In this document: positions 22,673 through 33,959 of the stretch, piece by piece
How the letters are laid out: the number at the start of each line of letters is the position of its first letter
Numbering within the stretch: position 1 is the stretch's first letter
Assembly (NCBI RefSeq): GCF_000143535.2
Contig: NC_037310.1
Location: 2,914,001 to 2,978,000 of the forward strand
Direction of reading: 5' to 3'
Origin: Botrytis cinerea B05.10
Taxonomy: Eukaryota > Ascomycota > Leotiomycetes > Helotiales > Sclerotiniaceae
Length of the DNA: 64,000 nucleotides
Program-made: the position numbers and the translations under genes
The notes under the pieces: generated by a model
Databases searched by the model: none
Told to the model about the DNA's origin: nothing
Seen by the model: the letters and a program-made list of their open reading frames with translations, nothing else

Positions 22673-25600
22673 AGTTAATCCAACATAAGCAGCTCAAAAT
22701 GACAGTTGGTGTAGGTAGATATAGAATAGCGTGAAATGATAATCGCCTTTGAAAGGCATCCTCACTGCATTCAGTTTATATTCTTTCATTTAGTCAGTAA
22801 ATCTAATACTCCTGAATTGGTTTTCTGGAATTGGTCAGAATGTTGAACTCACAGTTATGAGTTATTAGTCTCCCAGCTATGCCAGTACAATATGAACCAC
22901 TGTACCTATTCACGATCTTTTTCCCTTTCTGAAGAGGGTGTGATGCTAAGATGCATCTTGTTTGGGATTATGTATGTGTGGTGGGTGGATGATTCACTCG
23001 TTGGCTGGCTAGTACATGTTGGTGACGATTTTTGGTATTGTGGAAAAAATTTGCTCCATAGAGCAGCGCTCGAACGATTTAAATTGATTTTTTAGCCCAA
23101 TGTCCGTCCATAAACATTTACACTCCATGTCCATACTCAAAACGAACCTTTCTCTGGTCACATAAAGAGGGTGTTAGATACAGTGTTCAACTCAAAATAG
23201 AACGATCCCATATCCTCAACGAGATCGTTTTAGAAAACGTTGTATTAACACGACTTTCCGAACTTATTCTCGAATTGAAGTCTCTGTACGATACAGATAC
23301 GCAGCTACTAATGAAGGCTAAGCTCTCTAATGTTCAAAAATTGATTTATTTTCGAGGATCTGGGTACGTTCAATACAATTGTTTTACTGCTCATTGTCTA
23401 ATACCGAGAATAACATTTGGGTGGCACGCAATGAAGAAAGAGAAAAACAGCCTAGCAATTCAGTTCAGTATTAAGCGTATGGTGACGAGTAGTTGAGACT
23501 TGATTCGGATCTGTAACCGCTATCTAATTTCATCTACATAGTGAAGATATTGAGTCGCTGAAGATACACATCATTAAAAATTTGATACTATGCGTTGATG
23601 CGAAATAGTGATTAATGGTGAGTGCTTTCAGTGAAGACGTGTCAAGAATTTGTTAAGTATAAAACTGGTAATTCAATTTTGAGTGCTTCGAATACTTGGG
23701 CATCTAAATAGAGCTCATAGTGATCAAAAGTCCCCTTAAATAGGTGGGAATTAGAGGACTGATGAAGCTTTAGTAGATTGCCATGAAATATCCCTAATCT
23801 TCTATCTAATCCGATTGGCCATTCGATCATGTCATCGAAAGATTAGCCCTCATGGGTCTTGTTGCATATTATGGTAGACTGAAACATCAAATCTGCTGGT
23901 TGAAATCCGGTATATTGAGAATCTAATTGCCTGTACCAGCACCCCACAAAGTGACATTGAAATTTCTAGAAGAGTCGGTTTGGCTGCTAAAGAACTGACA
24001 GTTTAATGTGTGCTAAGCCATATCAATATACAGATTTGAATCTGACTAACAAATTCGCTTAGTCTACGGATTTTGAATATGGCAAGAACTCCATCCGCAC
24101 GGGTGATCTATGATTTACAATTTCGAAGTTCATTATTGGTAGTACTTCTGTGTGAACAAAGTAAATGACTTCAATTCAATTGCCACTGTGATATAGCTAC
24201 TGTAGTAAAGCCCTAAGCGAATGCGAAAGAGACCAGCTCTTTCAGTGATAAGTCTATATAAGACTTACTACTTTCAATACATAGCTAGCTCTTTAGATAG
24301 AATACAATTAGACACACAGGACCTACGCAATTCGTGGGTGCTTCTCGTACCAACAGTTTCTAAATAAATTGAGTAGTATAAGATGCATTGTTGGCTTCAT
24401 ATCCTTCATTGAACCTCTAGAAGACCTTAGGATCTTGGTCAAAATTATAGTCCTAGAACACATCTCTCTCTTGTAGTTGCAAGTGAGGAATCAAAGTGAA
24501 TGTGGTACCAAGGATGTGCGACACTAATAACTTTGACAAAAACCAATGCCAACTCCTTTGGTGTACTATTCGAATGGTGCTGTGGGGCCCATAATTATCA
24601 ACATATTGAGATAAGATGGTAAGCGAAGACGGCATCTCCTGCTTGTAGGTCTAATGATAGACGCAACAGGCTGATTTACAGTTAACCAACGACTCTTTTC
24701 CGGTGACCCATTCTCGTTTTGGGTCTGAGCCGGTCTAAATCACCATAAATACAACAAGGCAATAGCTATTTCAAATCTCAGAGCTGATTGACTTCAGTTG
24801 TTTATGTGGGCCAACATAATGGAAGACAATGAGCAGACTTCCAAATCACTTTGGCGCACCTCACTCTGCATCTTTCCCAGCCTCTTGATAGTCTGCTAAG
24901 AGATGCCGTTATTGACCTGCTGAAAATTGCGATACCGGTATTCGACAAGCACGAAGCCAGAAAGGGTATATTTCTAATTCACGAAATATTTTCAAGCAAT
25001 GATCTGGCATGATATCTGCCGTATGTTGTATTTGATATAAGCAAGAGTATATCTGTCCATGACTATTCCGAGAATTCATCCATTCGATATACATCTATTA
25101 TCTAACGCCAGCTATGAATCCCAGATTTATCTTCAGAACTTGATGATCGAATAGAAGAATGTCTACTTAGACTTTTCAGAGGTTAGTTCATCCAAACCTC
25201 AATTTATTTTGGCCAGAGATTCCTAGTCTGATAGCTCTCAGATGTTCCCATTGAACAGGTGGACATGAAATTGCAATGTAGGCTTCTACGACTACGTTTC
25301 TTAATCAATAATGCTATCACGGATTATAATATATAGCCTCCACGTAAGCGAACAAAGGAGCGGAAACTAATCACTCCCAATATCATCTACTCAAACAAAC
25401 CATAAATTCGTCTTGAAACAAATGCTCGAACCTGAGAAAATCAGATTAAATTAGAACCCCCTTCATACTTACAATTAGAATTACCTGTCTTGAATTTAAC
25501 ATCACAAAGAGCCAGAAATGTCAAAGCCTTTGTGAAATTTGAAGGATGGTTAATTCCCGCTTGTTGCTTCGCTGACGTAGAGCGGGGGCATGTAACCGAG

Positions 25601-25740
25601 TTGTATCCGTGCATCGGCTCGGTACCACGTAAATCCGCCATGTCCCGAAATGTGTTCAATTGGAGCTCTTACGTGGCTCCGAGCTCCCCTCGTGAATTTC
25701 AATTCCCAAATTTCAATACACAACGAATTCCTCAATCAAA
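22673..25740. other. AT-rich gene-free region, possible decayed transposon fragment
   Basis: This 3.1-kb stretch has no ORF longer than about 75 codons with any recognisable feature. Around 24870-25010 the plus strand reads QPLDSLLRDAVIDLLKIAIP and then VFDKHEARKGIFLIHEIFSS, which vaguely resembles the region around the second catalytic Asp of fungal DDE-type transposases. No terminal repeats were located. The region may be a repeat-decayed relic or simply intergenic. Confidence 0.3.
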
Positions 25741-26796
25741 ATGCGTTTCTTACGCTCATTAATACCTTCATTGGTACTTGCTGGTGCCGGAATCGTTACT
25801 GCAGCTTCATCCTGGGGCTTTGATGAAGCTATTGTTTCTGTGAGCGGAAAGAGTGCTGGGGGTTTCAAGGACAAGTACGTGGATTCAGGATATTGTTGAT
25901 ATATCTTTCAAGGGCGTATGATTTCTAAAGTAAAATATACTAATTGATTGCTTTACAGACTATCAGACCATGTCCCTCTTGCGAAAGCAGTTTCTCTTGG
26001 CGCAGAAGACACTCTGAAAATCGTCCTCACAGCTACAGAGGATCGTGCTGCCAAACGACCACATCAAGCATTCTTACTCGTGAGAGATCAAGATACCGGT
26101 CTCGAAGCTACTTTCCCATTTTCCGTGAAGGAGTCTGGCAAGGGAAAGGTTGACTTTGTAAGTTTTTACAGGCAATTGACTAAAACGATTGGATCAAGCT
26201 AATGGATACACAGTCTCAAAAAGATCTTCCAATCCAACTTCTCACAAGCTCCAAACCTTTACGTGCCACCCTTGTTCTTGCGTCCTTTGGCTCCGCACAA
26301 GCATTCAGCAACCACGTTTTTGACCTCGCTCTGTCCCTCGATACCAGCAAGCCAATACCTGCCTACGAAAAACCATTGAGATATGGAAAACTACCTGAGA
26401 TCAACCATATCTTCCGCGCTGATCCTCAGAGCGGACCTAAGATCTTTTCGCTTGTATTTGCAGCCGCAGTCCTAGCAACTGTTCCAGTCTTGCTGGGTGC
26501 TGTATGTATTCATTTTCCAAATCTGTTGGGTCCTAGTACTAACGCATTCTTAATAGTGGGCTTACCTCGGAGCCAATCTTTCTCACTTATCGAAAGCCAC
26601 CTCCGCCGCACCAATCTCACACGCCCTATTTTATGGCTCAATCATTGCCATGGAAGGAATCTTCTTCTTATACTACTCAAGCTGGAACTTGTTCCAGACT
26701 TTACCCGCTGCAGGTGTCGTAGGATTAGTCGCATTCTTGAGTGGGAGCAAAGCGCTTTCCGAAGTGCAAAGTCGACGATTGGCAGGAGAGAGATAA
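25741..26796 (+). CDS. SWP1: Oligosaccharyltransferase subunit Swp1 / ribophorin II
   Basis: Swp1 is a structural subunit of the ER oligosaccharyltransferase that N-glycosylates nascent proteins. Four exons (25741-25874, 25959-26157, 26214-26501, 26557-26796) give 286 aa, the size of yeast Swp1 rather than the longer animal ribophorin II. The protein has a signal peptide (about residues 1-21, LAGAGIVTAA), a luminal beta-rich domain (SSWGFDEAIVSVSGK onward), LDTSKPIPAYEKPLRYGKLPEI before the membrane part, and three hydrophobic helices (SLVFAAAVLATVPVLLGAW, ALFYGSIIAMEGIFFLYY, AAGVVGLVAFLSG) ending in SRRLAGER. The signal-peptide exon is separated by an 84-nt intron. Confidence 0.92.
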
Positions 26797-27086
26797 GATT
26801 GTGGTTACATCGAAGTACAAAAATTTGGAGGATGCTTAGGACTGCATATAGAATATGTGATATAGGAGTGAGGTGTACAATACCAAAAAGAATGGAAAGC
26901 CAGTCAGTGTGCAAACTTTGGACCCTAAGAGAAAATGATACTTTTGTCCTTCGATTTCGCCAATAAATAGGTATCTTCATAAGTAGTGCAATCAGCTATA
27001 GCAGATTTCGCATGCTCATCGTTTTGTTCGCCCTGATTCTTCCGCGCAACCATTATGTCAATTTCTCCCTCAAACATTGGAGCCTT

Positions 27087-27875
27087 TCAATTCATCTGTG
27101 CCTTCGAAAAGTCGAGCTCTGGATGTTCCTTTTGAAACTTCTCCAAAATCTCTTTCTTCTTCCTCTCCTCACTGCTGATTCCCCCATTCGCTTCCTTGTC
27201 CCTCTGTTCCCACATCATCTTTTCCACCATGCCCCTCGTCTCTCCGTCTAAATCTCCCAATTTACTATTCTCAGGTGTAATTTTGGTGACATCTATCTTT
27301 GGTGCGGAGACGACAACATGTGCCCACCATTCCATTTTGTTTACTTTATCGAGGTGGATTTCGAGAGCTTTGCTACCAGAGGGAAGACTAGACAAGGTCC
27401 AGGTGCTGTCGTCGAGGAGGATAGTGTGAGGAAGTGCATCCTACATGGCAATATGTCAGTCTGAGAGGGGCGGCCAATAGAGGAGATCTAGGTCGAGAAA
27501 TGACATACGTCAATAATAGGGGGTTGACCCTTAACTGATACTTTTAGTGATTGGCGTTTGATATCAACGATTAGATCTTTAGCTTTAAGGTTTCCGGGGA
27601 TCTCGACGGTGATATCCAGATCGGAAATCGTTTGCGTCCATTTGTAGGGGAGGGAGGCTTGCTCTGCTGCCTCCTTTGCCCGTGCTGCGGCTTCTTCTTG
27701 AGGTGTTGGCTCTGAAACTTTTGGTTAGTTGAAATATTGGAGGGTGGGAATGGCGGGGTAGCTGAGGTGAAACAGGTATAGAAAGTACGGGTTATGAGGC
27801 AAAATCAACAAGGTTTTTCTAATATATAAATATGCAAAGCAAGGATTGGAGCATATACACACCTTTGTCTGCCAT
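27087..27875 (-). CDS. nudC: Nuclear movement protein NudC (CS domain)
   Basis: NudC is a cytosolic p23-like co-chaperone needed for dynein/LIS1-dependent nuclear positioning in hyphae. Three exons (27875-27863, 27711-27509, 27440-27087) give 189 aa, close to A. nidulans NudC. The first exon encodes only MADK plus one base. A Glu/Ala-rich helix ([14 protein letters not shown]) leads into the CS domain: [35 protein letters not shown], and [19 protein letters not shown] followed by EWWAHVV. The C-terminal KPENSKL-like and [12 protein letters not shown] segment ends in [18 protein letters not shown], typical of the family. It is convergent with SWP1 and head-to-head with TFB3 across 270 bp. Confidence 0.96.
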
Positions 27876-28145
27876 CTTTGCAATTAATGTACAGTATTTG
27901 TGTTTTGTAATTGTCAACCATTCAGTTATCGAAAAGTAGACAAGGCTCCGAAGTGGCTTGCTTACAAAGCCACATTGAGCGCCACATTCGAAATGTCAGG
28001 CTTCAATTTAGCCTCGTCTTTATTCACAGAAACACCAGCGATTCAATTACATTCATCTACATCTACAATTTAATTTAATTTGAACCGAATCGTCTTCCAA
28101 TAATCTCGCAAAACCACAGAGGGCTCCGAAGCTCCGCATACGAAA

Positions 28146-29249
28146 ATGCCTAAACCCCTCGACATCTCCAATCCATCCGATGACATCTGTCCCATATGTA
28201 AATCCAACCGTTATCTCAACCGCGATCTCGAATTCCTCATTAACCCAGAATGCTACCACAAAATGTGTTCCACCTGCGTGGACCGCATCTTCACCTCCGG
28301 GCCCGCGCCTTGTCCCGTTCTCCACTGCGGTCGCACGTTACGGAAAAAAGGGTTCAAATCTGCGTTTTTTGAGGATCTAGGCATAGAACGCGAATGTGAT
28401 ATTCGACGTCGAGTAAATGAAGTGTTCAATCGCAGCGAAGATGATTTCGAGACGTTGTTGGACTACAATAATTATTTAGAAGAGACGGAATGCATGGTCT
28501 TTGATCTGGTGAATGGGAAGGGCAAAGTAAAACAAGAAGCGGAGGAGAAGCTAAGGAGGTTTAGAGAAGCGAACCGCGGAGCCATTGAGGAGAATAAGAA
28601 CGCGAGGCTAAGGGAGGTGGAGATGGGGAAGAGGAAGGAGTTAGAGGATAGGGAGATGGCGAAACAGAGGAGACTAGCGGCTATGAGAGAAGAGGCTGAG
28701 GAGAAGGCCGATGTTGAGAAGAGCCGCAAGCAAGTTTTGGATCAACTGGCTACCGGCAAGGGAAATGCAGCTGATATTACACAACAAGCGCACAAGATTA
28801 TTTTGAAGAAGACTTCGGCGAGAAGAACCTTGGGAGAAAGGGATGCTGCGGTCAGTGCTGGAACTGGCAGCGCTGATGGGGAGGGCCTTACGATTAGAGG
28901 CCTGAAGAAGAAAGTGGCGCCTGTGGCAGAGAAACCTTATGATCCCTTTGGAGGAGTCATTCTTGCACCTACGAGATACGTATTACGGGATGATTACGAG
29001 AACCAGTGGGTTGACAAGAGTGTCAAGCGTGACCCTAAACATATGGCTGGTGGTTACAGCCTTCAAGAATATTATGGAAGAGCAATGCACGATGCTTTTA
29101 GTGGCCTTGAAATATTCATCGAGGATGAGATGCGAGATCGAGTTCAATCGAGCTCTCCTTCTGGTGCTACCATAGCAGCTGCACAAGCATCTACGGGGAA
29201 AATAAAGCTAAAGGTGGCGGATAGAATGGAAGTAGATGATGTATTTTGA
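28146..29249 (+). CDS. TFB3: TFIIH subunit Tfb3 / MAT1 (RING finger)
   Basis: Tfb3/MAT1 tethers the CDK-activating kinase to core TFIIH and acts in transcription initiation and nucleotide excision repair. The gene is a single exon encoding 367 aa. The N-terminal RING finger has C15-x2-C18, C36-x-H38, C41-x2-C44 and C56-x4-C61. The fungal-type sequence continues RRRVNEVFNRSEDDFETLLDYNNYLEE, a MAT1 hallmark. A long charged coiled coil follows (about residues 120-215, with many KRKELEDRE-type repeats), and then a Gly/Pro-containing C-terminal part with YDPFGG and a YSLQEYYGRAMHDAFSGLEI segment. The start ATG is ten residues before SDDICPIC, as expected. Confidence 0.95.
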   Translation: MPKPLDISNPSDDICPICKSNRYLNRDLEFLINPECYHKMCSTCVDRIFTSGPAPCPVLHCGRTLRKKGFKSAFFEDLGIERECDIRRRVNEVFNRSEDDFETLLDYNNYLEETECMVFDLVNGKGKVKQEAEEKLRRFREANRGAIEENKNARLREVEMGKRKELEDREMAKQRRLAAMREEAEEKADVEKSRKQVLDQLATGKGNAADITQQAHKIILKKTSARRTLGERDAAVSAGTGSADGEGLTIRGLKKKVAPVAEKPYDPFGGVILAPTRYVLRDDYENQWVDKSVKRDPKHMAGGYSLQEYYGRAMHDAFSGLEIFIEDEMRDRVQSSSPSGATIAAAQASTGKIKLKVADRMEVDDVF

Positions 29250-29622
29250 TAAGATATCTAGTGTATAATGCAGAGAGGATGGGGTGGGGTTTGCACGATT
29301 CAAGGAGTTTAGAGACAAATAGGGTGGTGGTCACCGGGCGTCTGAGGTTATCTGGACATAGTTATACATTCAAAGGACAGGCCTTTGTAATTAGTTACCT
29401 GGAGCTAGATACCTCTTAAGTAGGCATAGGCAATTAATATCACATCGTGCATTTTTGATGCCCTTAAACATTGCTCCGGTCTTCAAATTCCAATACCCTC
29501 AGAACGCCATGCTTGTAATGATCCTTAAAACACCAAAAAATTGTATATCATAGCACAAAAGTCCACGTGAACCATAATGTCCAAAATACATATGGACTTC
29601 CCTTCACGAATCCACGTTTTGA
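29250..29622. other. Convergent intergenic region TFB3 / AP180
   Basis: This stretch of about 370 bp holds two 3' ends. No feature is seen. Confidence 0.55.
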
Positions 29623-30259
29623 TCACTGCTGCCAAGCTTGCTGTTGCCCGGGCCGAGGAAATACAGGAACCGTTTGAAGATGGTCTAAGCCACCGCCTAT
29701 CGGTTGCTGGGCGTTTTGCCAGCCCATACCAGTAGCCGTGTTGACAAATTGACTTTGACGGAATGGATTTGTATTTCCAGTAGGCTGTGGCGCAAGACTG
29801 GCGCCACTGGTTTGGGGACGGTCTGTTGGTTGAACAGATAAATTTTTGGCAAAAGGATTTGTGCCTGTTTGCATCGATCTAAGAGGAGCCGCCATTGGTT
29901 GTTGCTGAAATTGCTGATCAGGTGGTGGTGTGTAAGGTTGTGATTGCGGCGATGCTGACTTCGCAAAAGGGTTTGTTGATTGTCTAATGACTGGTGATGT
30001 GATAGGAGGTGAAGCTGGAAACGAAGGTCCAGCCATTCCCGTAGTATTCGTCATCATTGATTGCCGGAAAGGATTTGTCTGCTGTGGAGTTTGTAGGTTC
30101 ATTTGTTGATTTCCCTGTTGCTGGAAGTTTGCAGCCGAATCTTGTGGAATAGATGAGAGACCTGATGGCTGGAATTGTTGCTGAGGAGTATAACCACCAA
30201 ATCCGACACCCGTAAAGTTTGGTTGCATGGGTTGCGGTTGTTGTGGTTGCTGCTGCTGC

Positions 30260-30304
<45 letters not shown>

Positions 30305-31848
30305 ATGGTTATCTGTGGCTGCATATTGAAGGCACCATTAAAGCCTTGCTGTTGAGCAAATTGTCCAGGGTCTTGGAAGCCCGATTGTTGTTGAATGAAT
30401 CCATTCTGCTGGAATTGCTGTTGCTGTTGCATTTGAAAAGGATCGCCGTTAAATTGAGGCTGCTGTTGCAACGCTACCTGGGGGGCAATTGGTTGTGGCG
30501 TATCAATGGGACCAAAGAAGTCAATCAAATCCGCAGCGGGTGCTTTAGGAGGTTGTGTGGTGGCGCTCGAAGAAGACGCTTGCCCTGCATCAGGAAAAGA
30601 ACGACCAGTTGCAGCCCTGCTTTCGCTTTCACTCTTAGAGGGTACTGCAAATGGTTTGCTTGAGCCATTGTTTCCACTCTTTCCACCCTTGCTGGACTCC
30701 TGCTCAGCAAGATATTGCCTTCGATTTACCTCAAAATCCGGATCCATCAAGTAGTCCTCCAGCTGCTTTCCAAGATTGACAGGTGCATGCTTGAGCTTTG
30801 GTACCTCCACTCGCGTTTGATGCTCATATTGACGTGCAACACCAAGGTACGCAACCACAAAATCTGTTTGCCGGGTAAAGTTTCTGTATATCTCCATAGC
30901 TCGTTCTGCATCAGGTTTTGACATCTCGAAAAAGTGACCTACAAATGTCAGCTGATATATTGCCTACTTGTGAAACTCAAATACCTAATATATTGATCAT
31001 CGCCTGGTTTATGACATGGAACAACGCGAGAAGATCCAATACTAGCATCCGAAAGACTGTAATCGTAATTTCATTGTCGGGTTCGTTATCCAAAACCTAA
31101 ACTGCTGTTTAGCATTGTCCACCCTAGTTTGGGCATCGTCAATCATACGTCGCATTTCAGCAATGCTGTGATCTGATGCTGCACAGATTCTGTCTCTCTC
31201 AACAGTCCCTTCTCCACCGATAACTTCTCAAGTCTTCCCTCTGCACCACGCACAAAGTCGCATTTTGTGTCTCGAAATGATCTTGCGCGCTCGGTCAAAT
31301 AGTTTGCGTAATGTCGAATGTTCCGTCCTTGGGTTTGCACTTTGCCATGCTCTGTTAGCACGGCCTCTATGAGATTACCTGTCGTGGCTGAGCCATCATA
31401 CAGAGAGTCGCAGAAGAACTTTTTCTGGGTACACACCATCGGTGAAACTGCTAATTGCTAGCATGTTCCTATGACGCGCAAGATATGCCAATGTTGCATC
31501 TGGAGACCCTTCTCTGATCATCAAGTGAACAGTGATCAAACTCTTGAATACCACCGTCCATGTCGAATCGCGAAGTCGATTTTGTAACGCTCGGAATACT
31601 TCAGCTACTCCAGCTTCGCCTGAATGGGTGGCTATCAAGATATGCTCAATGTATCTGTTTAGTGATTAATTAAATAATGCGACGAAGGATTTGATCGGGG
31701 TCAAATACTTGGACTTGGGAGGGGCAGCCTATTCACAATAATGTTCAGTACATGATCGCCAACCACGAGGAGACAGAAGACAATGTCAAATATGCCATAC
31801 CTTGATCTTCGTCGCGCCTTTCACAGACTTCTCAAAAGAACTCGACAT
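29623..31848 (-). CDS. YAP1801: AP180/CALM-type ANTH-domain endocytic adaptor (Yap1801/1802)
   Basis: This clathrin assembly adaptor binds PI(4,5)P2 and links clathrin coats and EH-domain proteins at endocytic sites. Six exons (31848-31801, 31728-31709, 31654-31437, 31366-31149, 31096-30985, 30938-29623) join to 643 aa. The ANTH domain starts MSSSFEKSVKGATKIKAAPP with KYIEHILIATH, then TVVFKSLITVHLMIREG, GRNIRHYANYLTERARSFRD and LLRETESVQHQITALL. The tail after residue 280 is Gln/Pro/Asn-rich. It holds a run of about 19 glutamines (30247-30303) and repeated NPF motifs (NPFRQS, NPFAKS, NPFAKN, NPFRQS) for EH-domain partners, plus DLIDFFG-like sites that may bind clathrin. Exon 2 is only 20 nt. 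Confidence 0.93.
30247..30303 (-). repeat. Polyglutamine-coding trinucleotide tract
   Basis: About 19 consecutive Gln codons (15 CAA and 4 CAG by my count) in the AP180 homologue. Further Q-rich stretches lie on both sides. The mixed codons suggest an older tract rather than a fresh pure-repeat expansion. Confidence 0.85.
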
Positions 31849-33959
31849 CTCAAATGTTGGTACTGCCAGCTACAATGCGACAAGTAAAGCCAGGGGGGAG
31901 TATTCCACTCCCAAATGGCGAGCTCCCTCTTATCAAAGTGAAATAGATATTATATTATGTAGGTCCGGATGTGATCGGGAATGTATAAGTGAGCGAAGGG
32001 GTATCGAACGTGATTATTGTTTGAGGTATGTGGCACCAAAGTTTGCGTAGATATTAAGAAGGAGTGTGAACTTGTGGAAGTCGACGTCTGTTAGGGCGTG
32101 CTTGTTTTACTCGTTCGGCTTTGTCGTCTGTAATGATTCAATTACCTAGTAGCCTTGATTGTAGGTACACACTCTTAGCGGTGCCGTAAATGGGCTTAAT
32201 CGAAATGATGACAAGGAATATAATTTAATGAAGAACCCCTTGCAAGATGGATCACCGGTGGACTAAACAAGATCCGAAGGGATGCAGAAGGACTCGATGG
32301 CAGATATGAGAGGTAATGATAGATTGTGTCGTGAACTGTACACCAATGCGAATGGAGACTTGGTACGGACGGAGTATGCGTGTGCCAATACAACAACAAC
32401 ATAGACATCTAGCTATTCGGATCAACTTGGTGTCAAATCAAGTTTGTTTTCTTTCCCTCTCATCTGGATACCACCCTCACGGTCCTCACTCACCATTACC
32501 GATTCAGCTATTCCACGGCATGCCATTCAAATATAGCACCGTTCGCAATTAGAGTGGATACGAGATACCCAGCTAGCAATCCGATGGTCCGAAATGCTAA
32601 CCCTCCAACTGAACCGACTTCATCAATCAGTTTTATATTGAGATGGATGGTCTGCAACATGCTTCTGGTAAGAGTCTGTCTACGAGAGCCCAGCAGACTG
32701 TGAAGTAAAAGAAAAACCTTCACATATTAGTGATACGAGTGAGGATTGCATCTACGATAACATAGACTCATTCATGCCTAGGTGCCCGATTGTCTCGCAG
32801 AACCTGGGTACTTAAACTCTTCTTTAAACGCATATTGTCATTCATGCTTTGCTTTTTCCAACAAACTATTTCTTCACACCTCGGGCATGGGCCGTCATCA
32901 AAGCTCACCAGGCACTCCTGCTTGCTTGGATCAAATGCAACTTTCAAGTAGGTACCACGAATTTCCCAAGGATATCGATGTCTAGATTAGCGAATAGTAG
33001 TGAGCCACAACAGGATCTGGATATTCTCCAGTTATTAACACGCGCAAAAGGTTCATGGATATCAGTTCGTTATCTCAAATGTGAAATTAATGTAAGTGGC
33101 AAATCGATTTATTTTTCAGCTATGGAAGTCGGAAAAGGGAAAAAGGGAAACAAGAAAAAGAAAACATGCTCGAGGGTAGCACTGAGATGGAGACCCCTCG
33201 TCGACTACCTAGTACTTACTTCAGCACACAAACGATTTTTCCCCGCTCTAAGAAAAACATTGTTTGCTTCAGAAATCGTTCCTGGTTTCCATTGTGAAAC
33301 GGTTGCTTTTTGGTTCATGACACAATCCAGATATGTAACTAAAACAAATTAAATACAAGAGCAGAAGTTAAGTCTAGGTTAGTACGGTTGTCCTTGGCCA
33401 GAATGATAATGGTCGAGCTCCAGAGGATGACCATTGAAATGATTCACTCCGTCGCCATCTTTATTGTACAATAGTTATTTAAAATGAAGCCTTCCAAGAT
33501 TTAGGGTTCAGAGATGCCTTTATCGCGTCCGTTAAAACAAGGAGGGTGTGTCGAACGCTTATTTCACTCTTCCATCCAGTTCTCGCAAGCAGACCACTGA
33601 AGCCCGGTGAAGGGAGAGTTTGCAGGCTCGAAAAGGAGGAATCGTACTCAAATAATACACGCTGGCTTTTCATCATCTGTAAAATGTACGTTAGCATTTA
33701 CGCATGCATTGGAATTGTCAATGTTGGGGTCTTACATGTTTAAAACTTGGAAGGATGAAGAGAAAAAGAGGATGTGGAAAAGTTCGCGACATAATATAAA
33801 AATTCTCAAGGGCGGAATTTGCCGAGACGCTAACCACACCTAGAGAGCTTCGAGATATATATTTATCATCTCCATATACTTGCTTTATTTTGTGTACAGT
33901 GCTCGAGTATAAATCGGATGATTCGTGAACTTCTACAAAAAAGAATTTGATTTCAAGTC
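31849..33959. promoter_or_regulatory. Divergent intergenic region AP180 / mitochondrial AspRS
   Basis: A 2.1-kb stretch between head-to-head genes. A 167-codon ORF at 32849-33352 (+) has no domain, no targeting signal and biased basic composition, so it is not called. No RNA gene or repeat is clear. Confidence 0.4.

Noticed and set aside
32849..33352. 167-codon plus-strand ORF
   Set aside because: No motif, no hydrophobic core pattern, and no splice extension; it starts and ends in AT-rich intergenic DNA.
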